Below, piece after piece: positions 1-8,428 of a stretch of 64,000 bases of DNA. The DNA is from Bacteroidaceae bacterium (GTDB lineage: Bacteria > Bacteroidota > Bacteroidia > Bacteroidales > Bacteroidaceae). The position numbers and the translations under genes were made by a program. Every line of letters begins with the position of its first letter. Position 1 is the first letter of the stretch. The stretch covers positions 1-64,000 of the forward strand of contig JAKSLI010000002.1 in NCBI GenBank assembly GCA_024401305.1, read 5' to 3'. The notes below the pieces were generated by a model, which saw nothing but the letters and a program-made list of their open reading frames with translations, had not been told where the DNA came from and did not search any database.

Positions 1-53
1 AGAGCACCTGACTCTTAATCAGGGTGTCCAGAGTTCGAGCCTCTGCAGGCGTA
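1..53 (+). tRNA. tRNA-Lys(CTT), 5' end outside window
   Basis: This is the 3' part of a tRNA identical over 54 bases to the complete tRNA-Lys at 77-149. It carries the end of the D stem, the anticodon stem-loop with CTT, the T arm and the 3' acceptor strand. The 5' acceptor and most of the D arm lie before position 1. Together with the next gene it forms a tandem tRNA-Lys pair. Confidence 0.9.
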
Positions 54-76
54 CTAAACACCAAACACTAAGCGAT

Positions 77-149
77 GCGCTTGTAGCTCAGTTGGTAGAG
101 CACCTGACTCTTAATCAGGGTGTCCAGAGTTCGAGCCTCTGCAGGCGTA
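77..149 (+). tRNA. tRNA-Lys(CTT)
   Basis: A full cloverleaf of 73 nt. The acceptor GCGCTTG pairs with CAGGCGT (two G-T wobbles), the D stem is GCTC/GAGC, the anticodon stem is CCTGA/TCAGG with loop CTCTTAA (anticodon CTT), and the T stem is CAGAG/CTCTG with loop TTCGAGC. The discriminator is A and no CCA is encoded. It reads AAG lysine codons. It lies 23 bases after an identical copy and is followed at once by a terminator hairpin. Confidence 0.97.
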
Positions 150-152
150 CTG

Positions 153-190
153 AAAGGAGACTTACGATTTGTTTCGTGAGTCTCTTTTTT
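153..190 (+). terminator. intrinsic terminator of the tRNA-Lys pair
   Basis: The stem GAGACTTACG (157-166) pairs with CGTGAGTCTC (175-184) with one G-T wobble, and flanking A/T pairs extend it. A run of six T follows. It begins four bases after the tRNA, so it most likely ends the tRNA transcript. Confidence 0.8.
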
Positions 191-217
191 AGTATAATCT
201 TGCTCCAAATAAGACGT

Positions 218-1564
218 ATGAAGACCAATACAACTCTTGAACTGGAAAACAAACCCGTAGGCAAGTTGCTGTGGCAATATGCTTTGCCTTCGATAATAGC
301 GATGACAGCTTCGTCGCTATATAATACGATAGACAGCATCTTCATCGGACAATGCGTGGGTCCGCTTGCCATTTCAGGCTTGGCGATAACATTCCCATTC
401 ATGAACCTCTCGGCAGCTTTCGGTGCTGCAGTGGGCGTGGGTGCTTCGTCATACCTGTCAATGAAGCTCGGACAGCATGACTATTCTACGGCAAAGATAA
501 TCCTTGGCAACACTACATCGCTGAATATACTCATCGGCGTAATCTTCGGTGCTATAAGTTTGCTGTTCCTTGATCCGATACTTTATTTCTTCGGAGCATC
601 TGAGGGAACGGTAGGCTATGCACGAGAATACATGATTTGGATTCTGCTAGGCAATGTCTTCACGCACCTCTATTTCGGAATGAATGCCCTGCTGAGAGCA
701 TCGAGTAAGCCGAAGATGGCAATGTATGCCACGATATTCACCGTTATTCTCAACACCATTCTCGACCCAATCTTCATCTATGTGCTTGACATGGGCATCA
801 AAGGCGCTGCCATTGCAACCGTGATCTCCCAGTTCCTTGCCATGTGCTGGCAGTTCAAACTGTTCTCCAATGAGAACGAACTCCTTCATCTTCAGCGCGG
901 TACATTCGGAATCAGGGCAGACATCGTGAAGAATATAATCTCCATCGGTATCTCTCCATTTGCCTTGAATGTGTGCGCTTGCGTCGTTGTCATCTTCATC
1001 AATCAGGGACTTATGCGATATGGAGGCGACCTTGAGGTGGGAGCTTACGGAATAGGCAACAAGGTGGTGTTCATCTTCGTGATGTTCTGCATGGGCGTAA
1101 ACCAAGGAATGCAGCCTATCGTGGGTTACAACTACGGCGCGAGAAAGATGGATCGCGTGAAGAAGGCGCTCTACCTGTCGATGACTGTTGCTACGGCTAT
1201 CACGGCTACAGCTACGATTGTGGCAATGACTATCCCGGAACTCGTCTGCAGAATGTTTACTTCCGACCCGGAGTTGCTCAGACGATCTGTATATGCGCTG
1301 AGAATAAACATGTCGGTGTTCTTCGTCGTAGGCTTCCAGATGGTGGTCGTTAACTTCTTCCAGAGCATTGGCAAGGCGAAGATAAGTATCTTCCTTTCGC
1401 TCTCAAGACAGCTCATCCTGCTCATTCCGATGCTCATCGTCTTCCCGCTGTTCCTCGGACTTGACGGCGTCTGGATGTCACTCCCTTGCAGCGATGGCTT
1501 CTCAGCGATAATAGCACTCATAGTCTTCATGACATACAAGAACAAACAACTAAGAGGAAAATGA
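218..1564 (+). CDS. MATE family efflux transporter
   Basis: A 448-residue inner-membrane exporter of the multidrug and toxic compound extrusion family, usually a cation-coupled antiporter. The chain is almost wholly hydrophobic segments arranged as two MatE halves (about residues 15-175 and 235-395). The second half carries the motif GMQPIVGYNYGA typical of the family. The ATG at 218 was chosen because the upstream in-frame reading runs through the tRNA gene and terminator. The end overlaps the start of the next gene by four bases (ATGA), suggesting coupled translation. The substrate cannot be told from sequence. Confidence 0.92.
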   Translation: MKTNTTLELENKPVGKLLWQYALPSIIAMTASSLYNTIDSIFIGQCVGPLAISGLAITFPFMNLSAAFGAAVGVGASSYLSMKLGQHDYSTAKIILGNTTSLNILIGVIFGAISLLFLDPILYFFGASEGTVGYAREYMIWILLGNVFTHLYFGMNALLRASSKPKMAMYATIFTVILNTILDPIFIYVLDMGIKGAAIATVISQFLAMCWQFKLFSNENELLHLQRGTFGIRADIVKNIISIGISPFALNVCACVVVIFINQGLMRYGGDLEVGAYGIGNKVVFIFVMFCMGVNQGMQPIVGYNYGARKMDRVKKALYLSMTVATAITATATIVAMTIPELVCRMFTSDPELLRRSVYALRINMSVFFVVGFQMVVVNFFQSIGKAKISIFLSLSRQLILLIPMLIVFPLFLGLDGVWMSLPCSDGFSAIIALIVFMTYKNKQLRGK

Positions 1565-2175
1565 TAATAACTGTAGGACGCCAGATAGGTAGTGGCGGTC
1601 ATAACATAGGAAAGAAACTTGCGGAAGAACTCGGCTACAAGTTTTACGATATGGAAATACTCGCTCTTGCGGCAGAGGAAAGCGGTTTCGATCGCAAATT
1701 CTTTGAGAAGAACGACGAGAAACACGGCTTTTTCCGTAGTATTTTCGGCGGTTCTGTGCTGACAGGAGCCATGATGAACTATGCCGATTCAAGTGCGAGC
1801 AGTCTTTCGCAGGAAGGTCTGTTCCGATTCTTGTCGGAGGCTATACAGAAGGCTGCTGGCGAAGATAACTGCATCTTCGTGGGTCGTTGTGCCGACTATA
1901 TCCTGCGTGACTTCCCGAATGTGGTAAGCGTGTTCGTCACAGCCGATTACGAAGAGCGCGTGCAAGCGGTGATGCAGCGAAAGGAAATGACTCGCGAGCA
2001 AGCAGAAAAGCATATCCGTGAGAAGGAAGATTCGCGTGCGTCATTCTACAACTATTACACGGGAAAGACCTGGGGACACTCTGCTTCTTACGACCTTTGC
2101 GTGAATAGTTCAAAGCTTGGACAGGACAAAACCGTGGAATACATCAAGCAATTCGTGGCAAACATCGCAAAATGA
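1561..2175 (+). CDS. cytidylate kinase-like family protein
   Basis: A 204-residue P-loop protein. The N-terminus MIITVGRQIGSGGHNIGKKL is the nucleotide-binding loop of the cytidylate-kinase-like (AAA_26) group. This group differs from true Cmk and its in vivo substrate is uncertain. Further on, FVGRCADYIL and a lid-like segment rich in R and E (about residues 140-160, MTREQAEKHIREKE) fit a nucleoside monophosphate kinase fold. It overlaps the MATE gene by four bases, so the two are likely co-transcribed. True Cmk should lie elsewhere in the genome. Confidence 0.85.
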   Translation: MIITVGRQIGSGGHNIGKKLAEELGYKFYDMEILALAAEESGFDRKFFEKNDEKHGFFRSIFGGSVLTGAMMNYADSSASSLSQEGLFRFLSEAIQKAAGEDNCIFVGRCADYILRDFPNVVSVFVTADYEERVQAVMQRKEMTREQAEKHIREKEDSRASFYNYYTGKTWGHSASYDLCVNSSKLGQDKTVEYIKQFVANIAK

Positions 2176-2248
2176 CGCTTTTTTGCCTCTCCACGCTTTA
2201 CTTTTCAGTACGAATAGTTTCAAATTAATAAACAACAACTAATAACCT

Positions 2249-2809
2249 ATGTCCCCACCAATAGAAGGACTTGACAAAATCTCAGCCCAGATAAAGAGTC
2301 TTCTTGACGCCGGCAAGAAAAACAAAGCTCTTGACATGCTCTCGAAGGCTTACGGCGAGACGATATATTGGCACGCCCGAAGGATGGTGGTGGTGCATGA
2401 GGATGCACAGGATGTCTTGCAGGAATCCTTCATCAGGATAGTTCGTGGAATAGACGCGTTCAAATGGGAAAGCAAGTTGTCATCTTGGATATATCGAATC
2501 GTTCTCAACGAAAGTTTGCGAATGATAGAAAACCGCAACAAGCGACTGCAGACACAAAGCTTGGAAAACATCACGCAGATGATTGCTTCTTCCAACTATG
2601 TGGATCTCGGCAACGAGGCGGCGCTCAAGTTGCAGGCAGCCATCCAAATGTTACCACACAAACAGCAGACGGTGTTCATGCTCCGATATTACGATGACTT
2701 GTCGTATGAGGAAATAGCATACATTACCGACTCGAATCCGTCGGCAGCCAAGATGAATTATCATCATGCCAAGGAGAAAATCCTGAAAATACTAAAAAAT
2801 GACAATTAA
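2249..2809 (+). CDS. RNA polymerase sigma factor, ECF (sigma-70 family)
   Basis: A 186-residue sigma factor. Region 2 spans about residues 35-100 (YWHARRMVVVHEDAQDVLQE and the following FKWESKLSSWIYRIVLNE), and region 4 is an HTH near residues 125-180 (LPHKQQTVFMLRYYDDLSYE). The length fits the ECF group. It is followed by a small single-span membrane protein and a secreted LTxxQ protein. That order resembles sigma / anti-sigma / periplasmic sensor modules, so a cell-envelope signal is the likely trigger. This is inferred from context only. Confidence 0.93.
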   Translation: MSPPIEGLDKISAQIKSLLDAGKKNKALDMLSKAYGETIYWHARRMVVVHEDAQDVLQESFIRIVRGIDAFKWESKLSSWIYRIVLNESLRMIENRNKRLQTQSLENITQMIASSNYVDLGNEAALKLQAAIQMLPHKQQTVFMLRYYDDLSYEEIAYITDSNPSAAKMNYHHAKEKILKILKNDN

Positions 2810-2877
2810 GGCGGGTTAAAATCTTCTGAACACCCACTTTCAAGTTTATAACCCCTAAAATAAAAGCTCTACATAAT

Positions 2878-3228
2878 ATGGAGAATAACATTTTTGACAT
2901 AGCAGGAAAGGAACTTCCTTATGTGATGCCTAGCGGTTTTGATGCTAGCAAGCTGATGGCTGATGCTATCGGCAAGGAGCAGAAAAAGAAGACTGTGCTT
3001 CACAGGATAATGTGGCTGGGTTCATCAGCTGCAGCGGCTGCTGTGGCTCTCCTCGTCGTGTTCATGCAGCCAACAATGGCTACGGCTGACCCTGTGACCG
3101 ACTATCATGCAGCACTCTCGCAGTATTGCAGCTCGGCTTCTGATGCTGAACTCCAGAAGAGAATCGATATGTCAGAGTCAGACTATGTGGCAAACATCGA
3201 CCATTACGAGGCGTATTATCTAAACTAA
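2878..3228 (+). CDS. small single-span membrane protein, candidate anti-sigma factor
   Basis: A 116-residue protein not matched to a named family. Residues 1-45 are cytoplasmic-looking, with GKELPYVMPSGF, similar to the short N-terminal motif seen in many Bacteroidota proteins beside ECF sigma genes. One transmembrane segment lies at about 46-66 (MWLGSSAAAAAVALLVVFM), and a short acidic tail follows. Position directly after an ECF sigma gene and this topology fit an RseA/CnrY-like anti-sigma role, but no conserved anti-sigma domain was recognised. The gap to the next gene is eight bases. Confidence 0.7.
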   Translation: MENNIFDIAGKELPYVMPSGFDASKLMADAIGKEQKKKTVLHRIMWLGSSAAAAAVALLVVFMQPTMATADPVTDYHAALSQYCSSASDAELQKRIDMSESDYVANIDHYEAYYLN

Positions 3229-3236
3229 AACGAACT

Positions 3237-3680
3237 ATGAGACAATTCATTCTTTTCATATTGCTGGCTTTCACGCTTTCGGCAAATGCCGATTGCCCGC
3301 AGCAACCTAACAAGAAGCCTGACTTCCAGAGCATTGTAGAAAAGAGATTCTGCGTAATTGCTCATGAACTCTGTCTTGACGAGTCGAAGGCAAACCAGGT
3401 TCGTCCGCTCTATTTCGAATATTGCAAAAAGATGGGCGAATTGCTGAAGCCTAAAGGTCCGAAGAAACCTATGGACCAACGAACCGACGCAGAGATAGAG
3501 CAGGATATGAAGGCTAATTTCGCGAAGGCAAAGAGTATAGTGCAGCTTCGTGAAACTTATTATAACAAACTCCGTAAACTGCTTACTCCTAGGCAGATAG
3601 TAAAGATTTACGAAATAGAACAAGCAGAGCAAAGGAAGTTCCGTCAGCATAATGCTCAGAGAAACAATAACAAGAAATAA
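3237..3680 (+). CDS. secreted Spy/CpxP-like (LTxxQ) protein
   Basis: A 147-residue protein with a signal peptide (about residues 1-19, cleavage after ANA). The rest is charged and helical. It has LTPRQIVKIYEIE near residues 112-124, matching the LTxxQ signature of Spy, CpxP and CnrX-type periplasmic proteins, which form cradle-shaped helical dimers that bind misfolded proteins or metals. Cysteines occur in the mature part. As the third gene after an ECF sigma gene it may be the periplasmic sensor or a chaperone target of that sigma factor. Confidence 0.7.
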   Translation: MRQFILFILLAFTLSANADCPQQPNKKPDFQSIVEKRFCVIAHELCLDESKANQVRPLYFEYCKKMGELLKPKGPKKPMDQRTDAEIEQDMKANFAKAKSIVQLRETYYNKLRKLLTPRQIVKIYEIEQAEQRKFRQHNAQRNNNKK

Positions 3681-3722
3681 ATCTTACTCAAAAAGTGAGT
3701 GGACATAATTAACTTTTAATTT

Positions 3723-5513
3723 ATGACTCTTGAACTCCTTGCTCCGGCAAAGAACTTACAGTGCGGCATTGAGGCGATAAGCCACGGTGCCGACGCTGTG
3801 TATATAGGCGCTACCCATTTTGGTGCACGAGCTGCTGCCGGTAATTCGGTGGAGGATATCAGCCAGCTCTGCAAATATGCTCATGTGTTCGGAGCAAAGG
3901 TGTATGTAACCGTAAACACCCTCCTTCACGATGATGAGCTTGACGAGGCTGCACAGCTTCTCCAACAGTTGAAGGATATTAATGTTGACGCAGTCCTGAT
4001 TCAGGATTTGCGCCTTATTGCTTACGCTCCGGAAGGACTTACGCTCCACGCTTCCACCCAGACGGACAATCGTTCGGTGGAGAAGGTTGAGGAAATCGCT
4101 GAATGTGGTTTCGAGAGAGTGGTGGTGGCACGAGAGATGCCGCTTGAAGATATTCGCAAGATACACAAGAAACTTCCGAAACTCGAACTGGAGTGCTTCG
4201 TTCACGGAGCCCTTTGCGTTAGTTATTCTGGTGCTTGCTATGCTTCGGAATACTGCTTCAACCGCAGCGCAAACCGTGGGGAATGTGCGCAGTTCTGCCG
4301 ACTTCCGTTCGACCTTGTCGATGCTGAAGGCAATACGATAATCTATGCCAAGCATCTTCTCTCGCTGAAGGATATGTGCCGAATCGACTCGCTCGAGGAA
4401 CTTGCAGAGGCTGGCGTATGTTCTTTCAAGATTGAGGGCAGACTGAAGGATGCCGACTATGTAAAGAATGTAGTGGCAGCTTACAGTCAGCAGCTCAACA
4501 GGATTTGTGCAAAGTCGGAGGGAAAGTACAAAAGAGCCTCAAAGGGTAGGGTAGAGTACAGCTTCCGCCCTGATCTCCGCCGTACTTTCAATCGTGGTTA
4601 TACTGACTATTTCCTTTATGGCAGAAAGCCTTCGATTGAGAATCTTATCACACCGAAATCAGTTGGAATGCCTGTTGGCAAGGTGAAAGACCGCGCTAAG
4701 TATTGGTTTTCCGTTGCTACGAGCGAACCGTTTGCCAATGGCGACGGACTCTGTTTCATCGATGAGAAGAAGCGAATGCAGGGATTCCGAATCAACAAGG
4801 TTGAAGGAAACCGACTCATTCCGCAGACCATGCCTGCAGATTTGCAGAAGGGTACAATGCTTTTCCGTAATCACGATGAGGCGTTCACTAAGATGCTTCA
4901 GGGCAAGACTGCTGAGCGTAGGATAGAAGTTGCTATGCGACTGGAGGTCAGTTCTCAGAAACTGTCACTGATAATAGTTGCTGCTCAGGGAAAATCTTCC
5001 ATCAACAGTCATACCCGCTCTACGGATTACATTCACGAAACAGCATTTGATGAGGCTGCAAAACCGCAGACCGAAAACATAAAGCGCAATCTCGCAAAAC
5101 TGGGAAATACACCGTTCGTCTGCAATGACATTGAAGTTGTCTGGACCGATGGAAAGGAATATTTCATTCCTGCAAGCGTGATAACAAAACTTCGACAGAC
5201 TGCCGTTACAGAGAAACTGGAGCAACAGGAGAACCGACTTGCTGCCATAGCAAGGCAGAAGGTGCAGCCGGAGGTAAATCCAGAGGCTGTCCAGAAGATT
5301 GTTGAGGCGGTTGCCGAGCAGTCAAGGGAACGCATCATTCACGGTCCATTGATGGAATGTCGCCATTGCATACGATATGCTTTGGGCTATTGTCCTAAGC
5401 AGACGCAGGATCGTTCGCCTTGGAAAGAACCGCTCTCGCTGAAGATGACGGATGGCAGAATGTTCAAGTTGCAGTTTGATTGCAAGAATTGCCAGATGAA
5501 GGTGATGCAATAA
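3723..5513 (+). CDS. U32 family peptidase / RNA hydroxylase-type protein
   Basis: A 596-residue protein of the U32 family. The N-terminal TIM-barrel-like part (about 1-300) carries the signature FVHGALCVSYSGACYAS followed by a Cys-rich segment (NRGECAQFC). Related proteins TrhP and RlhA hydroxylate tRNA U34 and 23S rRNA rather than cleaving peptides, so an RNA-modification role is plausible here. The C-terminus has more cysteines (CRHCIRYALGYC, CKNCQ) that could bind a metal or Fe-S centre. The long form with an extra C-terminal domain is usual in Bacteroidota. Confidence 0.9.
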   Translation: MTLELLAPAKNLQCGIEAISHGADAVYIGATHFGARAAAGNSVEDISQLCKYAHVFGAKVYVTVNTLLHDDELDEAAQLLQQLKDINVDAVLIQDLRLIAYAPEGLTLHASTQTDNRSVEKVEEIAECGFERVVVAREMPLEDIRKIHKKLPKLELECFVHGALCVSYSGACYASEYCFNRSANRGECAQFCRLPFDLVDAEGNTIIYAKHLLSLKDMCRIDSLEELAEAGVCSFKIEGRLKDADYVKNVVAAYSQQLNRICAKSEGKYKRASKGRVEYSFRPDLRRTFNRGYTDYFLYGRKPSIENLITPKSVGMPVGKVKDRAKYWFSVATSEPFANGDGLCFIDEKKRMQGFRINKVEGNRLIPQTMPADLQKGTMLFRNHDEAFTKMLQGKTAERRIEVAMRLEVSSQKLSLIIVAAQGKSSINSHTRSTDYIHETAFDEAAKPQTENIKRNLAKLGNTPFVCNDIEVVWTDGKEYFIPASVITKLRQTAVTEKLEQQENRLAAIARQKVQPEVNPEAVQKIVEAVAEQSRERIIHGPLMECRHCIRYALGYCPKQTQDRSPWKEPLSLKMTDGRMFKLQFDCKNCQMKVMQ

Positions 5514-5542
5514 CTAATTATTTTTATCAAGAATTTAAGAGT

Positions 5543-6394
5543 TTGCAGAAACATGGTTGGCATATAATAGTCTTTTTACTTGGCTTTTTCCTGCTTTCAT
5601 CGTGCGTTGAGCAGAAAGAGGCCAAGACCCGTTACTATGGAGACAGCTACAATTTCATAGTGACAGCCGATTCCATGCAGCTTTTGCGCTATCTTCCTTC
5701 TGAATCTTCACTCTACCAAGATACACTTTATGTGTATGAGGATGAGCGAGTTGCTGTGGCTGACATCCTTACCAGTGACTCCTTGGATATCAAGAACGAT
5801 ACCGCTTGGGTACAACTGATGCGTGATGAATCAACCTTCGGTTGGGTGGAAGAAATGGAGATGAGAGAGCAGGTCGTTCCTGCAGACCCTATCTCACAGG
5901 GAATTGCAGCTTTCTCCGACAGTCACTTCAACATCTTCATCATTCTTGTGGCAGCCATTGTCATGGTGTATTTTGTGAGAAAGAAATACGGCGGTCGTGT
6001 GCCTCTTGTTCATTTGAACGACATTCCAACGGCTTATCCTACAGTACTTTGCATCATGATGGCAACGGCAGCGACGCTCTATGCCACTATCCAGATGTTT
6101 GATTTCGAGGGATGGCAGTATTACTATTACCATCCAACGATAAACCCTCTCGCGGAACAAGGCGTGATAGCTTGGTTCCTGACGCTTGTATGGGTAATAA
6201 TAATCATGGCAGTAGCTTGCGTATCGGAAGTGGTGAAGCATCTGAAACTGCTGGATTCAATAGTCTATCTCCTTGGACTCTGTGCAGTGTGTTGCATTGA
6301 TTACATAGTGTTCTCAAAACTCACCCTCTGCTACATTGGATATCCTTTGCTCGTAGCATACATTGTTTTCGCTGTGATGCAAAAGAGAAAGTAA
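5543..6394 (+). CDS. membrane lipoprotein with SH3-like domain (unknown function)
   Basis: The product is not a recognised family. A lipoprotein signal (KHGWHIIVFLLGFFLLSSC) is followed by an extracytoplasmic part whose STFGWVEEMEM strand pattern looks like a bacterial SH3 fold. Four or five transmembrane segments occupy the C-terminal half. No ATG sits at a sensible place: the in-frame ATG at 5480 overlaps the U32 gene by 34 bases and gives a long polar N-terminus. TTG at 5543 gives a normal signal peptide and is preferred here. It ends at a bidirectional terminator. Confidence 0.7.
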   Translation: MQKHGWHIIVFLLGFFLLSSCVEQKEAKTRYYGDSYNFIVTADSMQLLRYLPSESSLYQDTLYVYEDERVAVADILTSDSLDIKNDTAWVQLMRDESTFGWVEEMEMREQVVPADPISQGIAAFSDSHFNIFIILVAAIVMVYFVRKKYGGRVPLVHLNDIPTAYPTVLCIMMATAATLYATIQMFDFEGWQYYYYHPTINPLAEQGVIAWFLTLVWVIIIMAVACVSEVVKHLKLLDSIVYLLGLCAVCCIDYIVFSKLTLCYIGYPLLVAYIVFAVMQKRK

Positions 6395-6431
6395 AAACCC
6401 TCAAAAACTTGCTTGAAGTTTCCGAGGGTTT
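6395..6431. terminator. bidirectional intrinsic terminator
   Basis: A nested hairpin: outer stem AAACCCTC (6395-6402) with GAGGGTTT (6424-6431), inner stem AAACTT/AAGTTT, loop GCTTG. It lies between converging genes. Read on the minus strand the stem ends in a T tract, so it suits the acyl-CoA synthetase gene best. Confidence 0.8.
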
Positions 6432-6493
6432 CGATTGTCATCCTGTTTGATAGTTTTTTGTTTTCTTATGTTGATATGAGATTGATGATTTTC

Positions 6494-8152
6494 TTACTTG
6501 TTGTTATCATTCTCGCGAATCTCTACACGACGAATCTTTCCTGAGATTGTCTTTGGAAGTTCATCAACAAACTCAACGATTCTTGGGTACTTGTAAGGAG
6601 CAGTCTCATGCTTTACATGCTGCTGGAGATCCTTGACAAGCTCATCGCCAGCACGATGCTTCCATGCGTCTGCGAGAACGACAGTTGCCTTTACAACCAT
6701 ACCGCGAATTTCATCAGGCACACCAGTGATGGCACATTCCACTACCGCAGGGTGAGTCATCAAGGCTGATTCCACTTCGAAAGGACCGATGCGGTAGCCG
6801 GAACTCTTGATAACATCGTCCATACGACCGTCAAACCAGTAGTAGCCATCTTCGTCGCGCCATGCAACATCACCAGTATGATATACGCCGTCGTGCCATG
6901 TCTCGCTTGTGAGCTTCTCGTCGCGATAGTAGCCCTGGAAAAGACCGAGAGGGTGGTTGCCTTCTTCAGTGTAGATTACAAGCTCGCCCTTCTCATTGTC
7001 GTCGCATGGAGTGCCGTCAGGACGGATAAGACCGATGTTGTACTGAGAGTTTGGCTTGCCCATGCTTCCTGGTTTTGGCTCCATCCAAGGCATGGTGCCG
7101 AGCGTCATTGTTGTTTCTGTCTGTCCGAAACCTTCCATGAGCTTGATGCCCGTAAGTTCGTAGAACTGCTGGAATACATTAGGGTTGAGGGCTTCGCCGG
7201 CAGTACAAGCGTGCTCAAGTGAAGATAGGTTGTACTTAGAAAAGTCCTCCTGGATCATGAAGCGATAAACAGTAGGAGGTGCGCAGAAAGATGTAATCTG
7301 GTATTTCTCAATCATCTTCAGCATGTCGGCAGCAGCAAACTTCTGGTGGTCGTAGATGAACACTGTAGCACCTGCAAACCACTGTCCGTACATCTTGCCC
7401 CAAACAGCCTTACCCCAACCTGTGTCGGCAACTGTAAGGTGGATGCTGCCACGGTGGAGATTGTGCCAATATACACCAGTAATAAGATGTCCGAGCGCGT
7501 ATGTGTGAGGGTGAGCCACCATCTTAGGCTCGCCGCTAGTGCCACTTGTGAAGTACATGAGAAGCATGTCGTCCTTTGAGTTGTGCTCAAGACGCTCCCA
7601 TGGCTCAGCCTTTGGCATCTCTTCGTTCCAGTCGTGGAAACCTTTCGGTACGATAGGACCAACACTTACCAGTGTTTCGAGCGATGGACTGTAAGGCTTG
7701 GCCTTCTGGATCTGCTCAAGAACATATTCCTCGCCCACGCAGATGATTGCCTTCACATCAGCACAATTGTTGCGGTAAACGATGTCGTGCTCCGTAAGCA
7801 TGTGAGTGGCAGGAATAGCTACAGCACCAATCTTGTGGAGGGCAAGCATACAGAGCCACCACTCATAGCGGCGCTTGAGGATGAGCATCACCATGTCGCC
7901 CTTGCTGATTCCGAGGTCAGTGAAATATCCGGCAACCTGGTCAGTTTCCTTCTTAAGCTGAGCGTATGTAACGATTTTCTCATCTCCCTTATCGTTAACC
8001 CAGATGATAGCCTTGCCTTCAGGCCATTCTTCTGCCCAACGATCCATTACATCGTAGGCAAAGTTGAAGTCGTCTGGGACAACGAATTCAAGATTCTCCT
8101 TGAAGTCCTCAACAGATGTGAATTCGTATTGTTTAAGGAAATTCTTATACAT
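6494..8152 (-). CDS. AMP-binding acyl-CoA synthetase (medium-chain/acetyl type)
   Basis: A 552-residue adenylate-forming enzyme that would convert a carboxylic acid, ATP and CoA to acyl-CoA, AMP and PPi. Visible motifs are the P-loop-like MYFTSGTSGEPKMVAHPH, GFGQTETT, YHTGDVAWRDEDGYYWFDGR and the C-terminal PKTISGKIRR with the catalytic lysine. It resembles the ACSM/short-to-medium-chain group more than Acs itself, being about 100 residues shorter than Acs. The gene is monocistronic, with its own promoter upstream and terminators at both ends. The substrate cannot be fixed from sequence. Confidence 0.92.
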   Translation of the reverse strand: MYKNFLKQYEFTSVEDFKENLEFVVPDDFNFAYDVMDRWAEEWPEGKAIIWVNDKGDEKIVTYAQLKKETDQVAGYFTDLGISKGDMVMLILKRRYEWWLCMLALHKIGAVAIPATHMLTEHDIVYRNNCADVKAIICVGEEYVLEQIQKAKPYSPSLETLVSVGPIVPKGFHDWNEEMPKAEPWERLEHNSKDDMLLMYFTSGTSGEPKMVAHPHTYALGHLITGVYWHNLHRGSIHLTVADTGWGKAVWGKMYGQWFAGATVFIYDHQKFAAADMLKMIEKYQITSFCAPPTVYRFMIQEDFSKYNLSSLEHACTAGEALNPNVFQQFYELTGIKLMEGFGQTETTMTLGTMPWMEPKPGSMGKPNSQYNIGLIRPDGTPCDDNEKGELVIYTEEGNHPLGLFQGYYRDEKLTSETWHDGVYHTGDVAWRDEDGYYWFDGRMDDVIKSSGYRIGPFEVESALMTHPAVVECAITGVPDEIRGMVVKATVVLADAWKHRAGDELVKDLQQHVKHETAPYKYPRIVEFVDELPKTISGKIRRVEIRENDNNK

Positions 8153-8203
8153 GAGATAGTTTTAGTTTTGTTCTAAGGGATTTAGTTTTCGATTTTCGTG
8201 ATG

Positions 8204-8238
8204 CAAAAATAAGTATTTTATGTTATAAATAGGACAAA
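8204..8238 (-). promoter_or_regulatory. candidate promoter of the acyl-CoA synthetase gene
   Basis: On the minus strand, TATTTTTG (8204-8211) matches the Bacteroidota -7 box TAnnTTTG. A TTTG (8235-8238) lies 23 bases upstream, slightly wider than the usual 19-21. It is about 50 bases before the start codon. The surrounding 8153-8344 is AT-rich and holds no gene. Confidence 0.5.
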
Positions 8239-8344
8239 AATGTTAAAAAATGACCAAAAAACCGCAAAAAAAATCAGAATGAGCACCGCTTTTGCACACC
8301 GCTATTTAGGTGTGCGCATAATTTCTGCGATGGGATAAACAAAA

Positions 8345-8390
8345 TACAGTCCAAAAACTTTTCCGAGATGGAAAGTGTTTTTGGACTGTA
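8345..8390 (-). terminator. strong hairpin terminator after murB
   Basis: A 14-base perfect stem, TACAGTCCAAAAAC (8345-8358) with its complement at 8377-8390, plus an inner stem TTTCC/GGAAA. It lies 39 bases past the end of murB on the minus strand and contains A/T tracts on both sides, so it could act in both directions. Confidence 0.75.
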
Positions 8391-8428
8391 AGTATTGGGT
8401 GGGATAATAAGGGTTGCTATTCCAATAT

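Noticed and set aside
1..149. tRNA repeat as a phage attachment site
   Set aside because: The 54-base identity is explained by two tandem tRNA-Lys genes. No integrase lies beside them.
5480..5542. ATG at 5480 as start of the SH3-like lipoprotein
   Set aside because: It overlaps the U32 gene by 34 bases and puts a polar stretch before the lipoprotein signal. TTG at 5543 fits better, though this is not certain.
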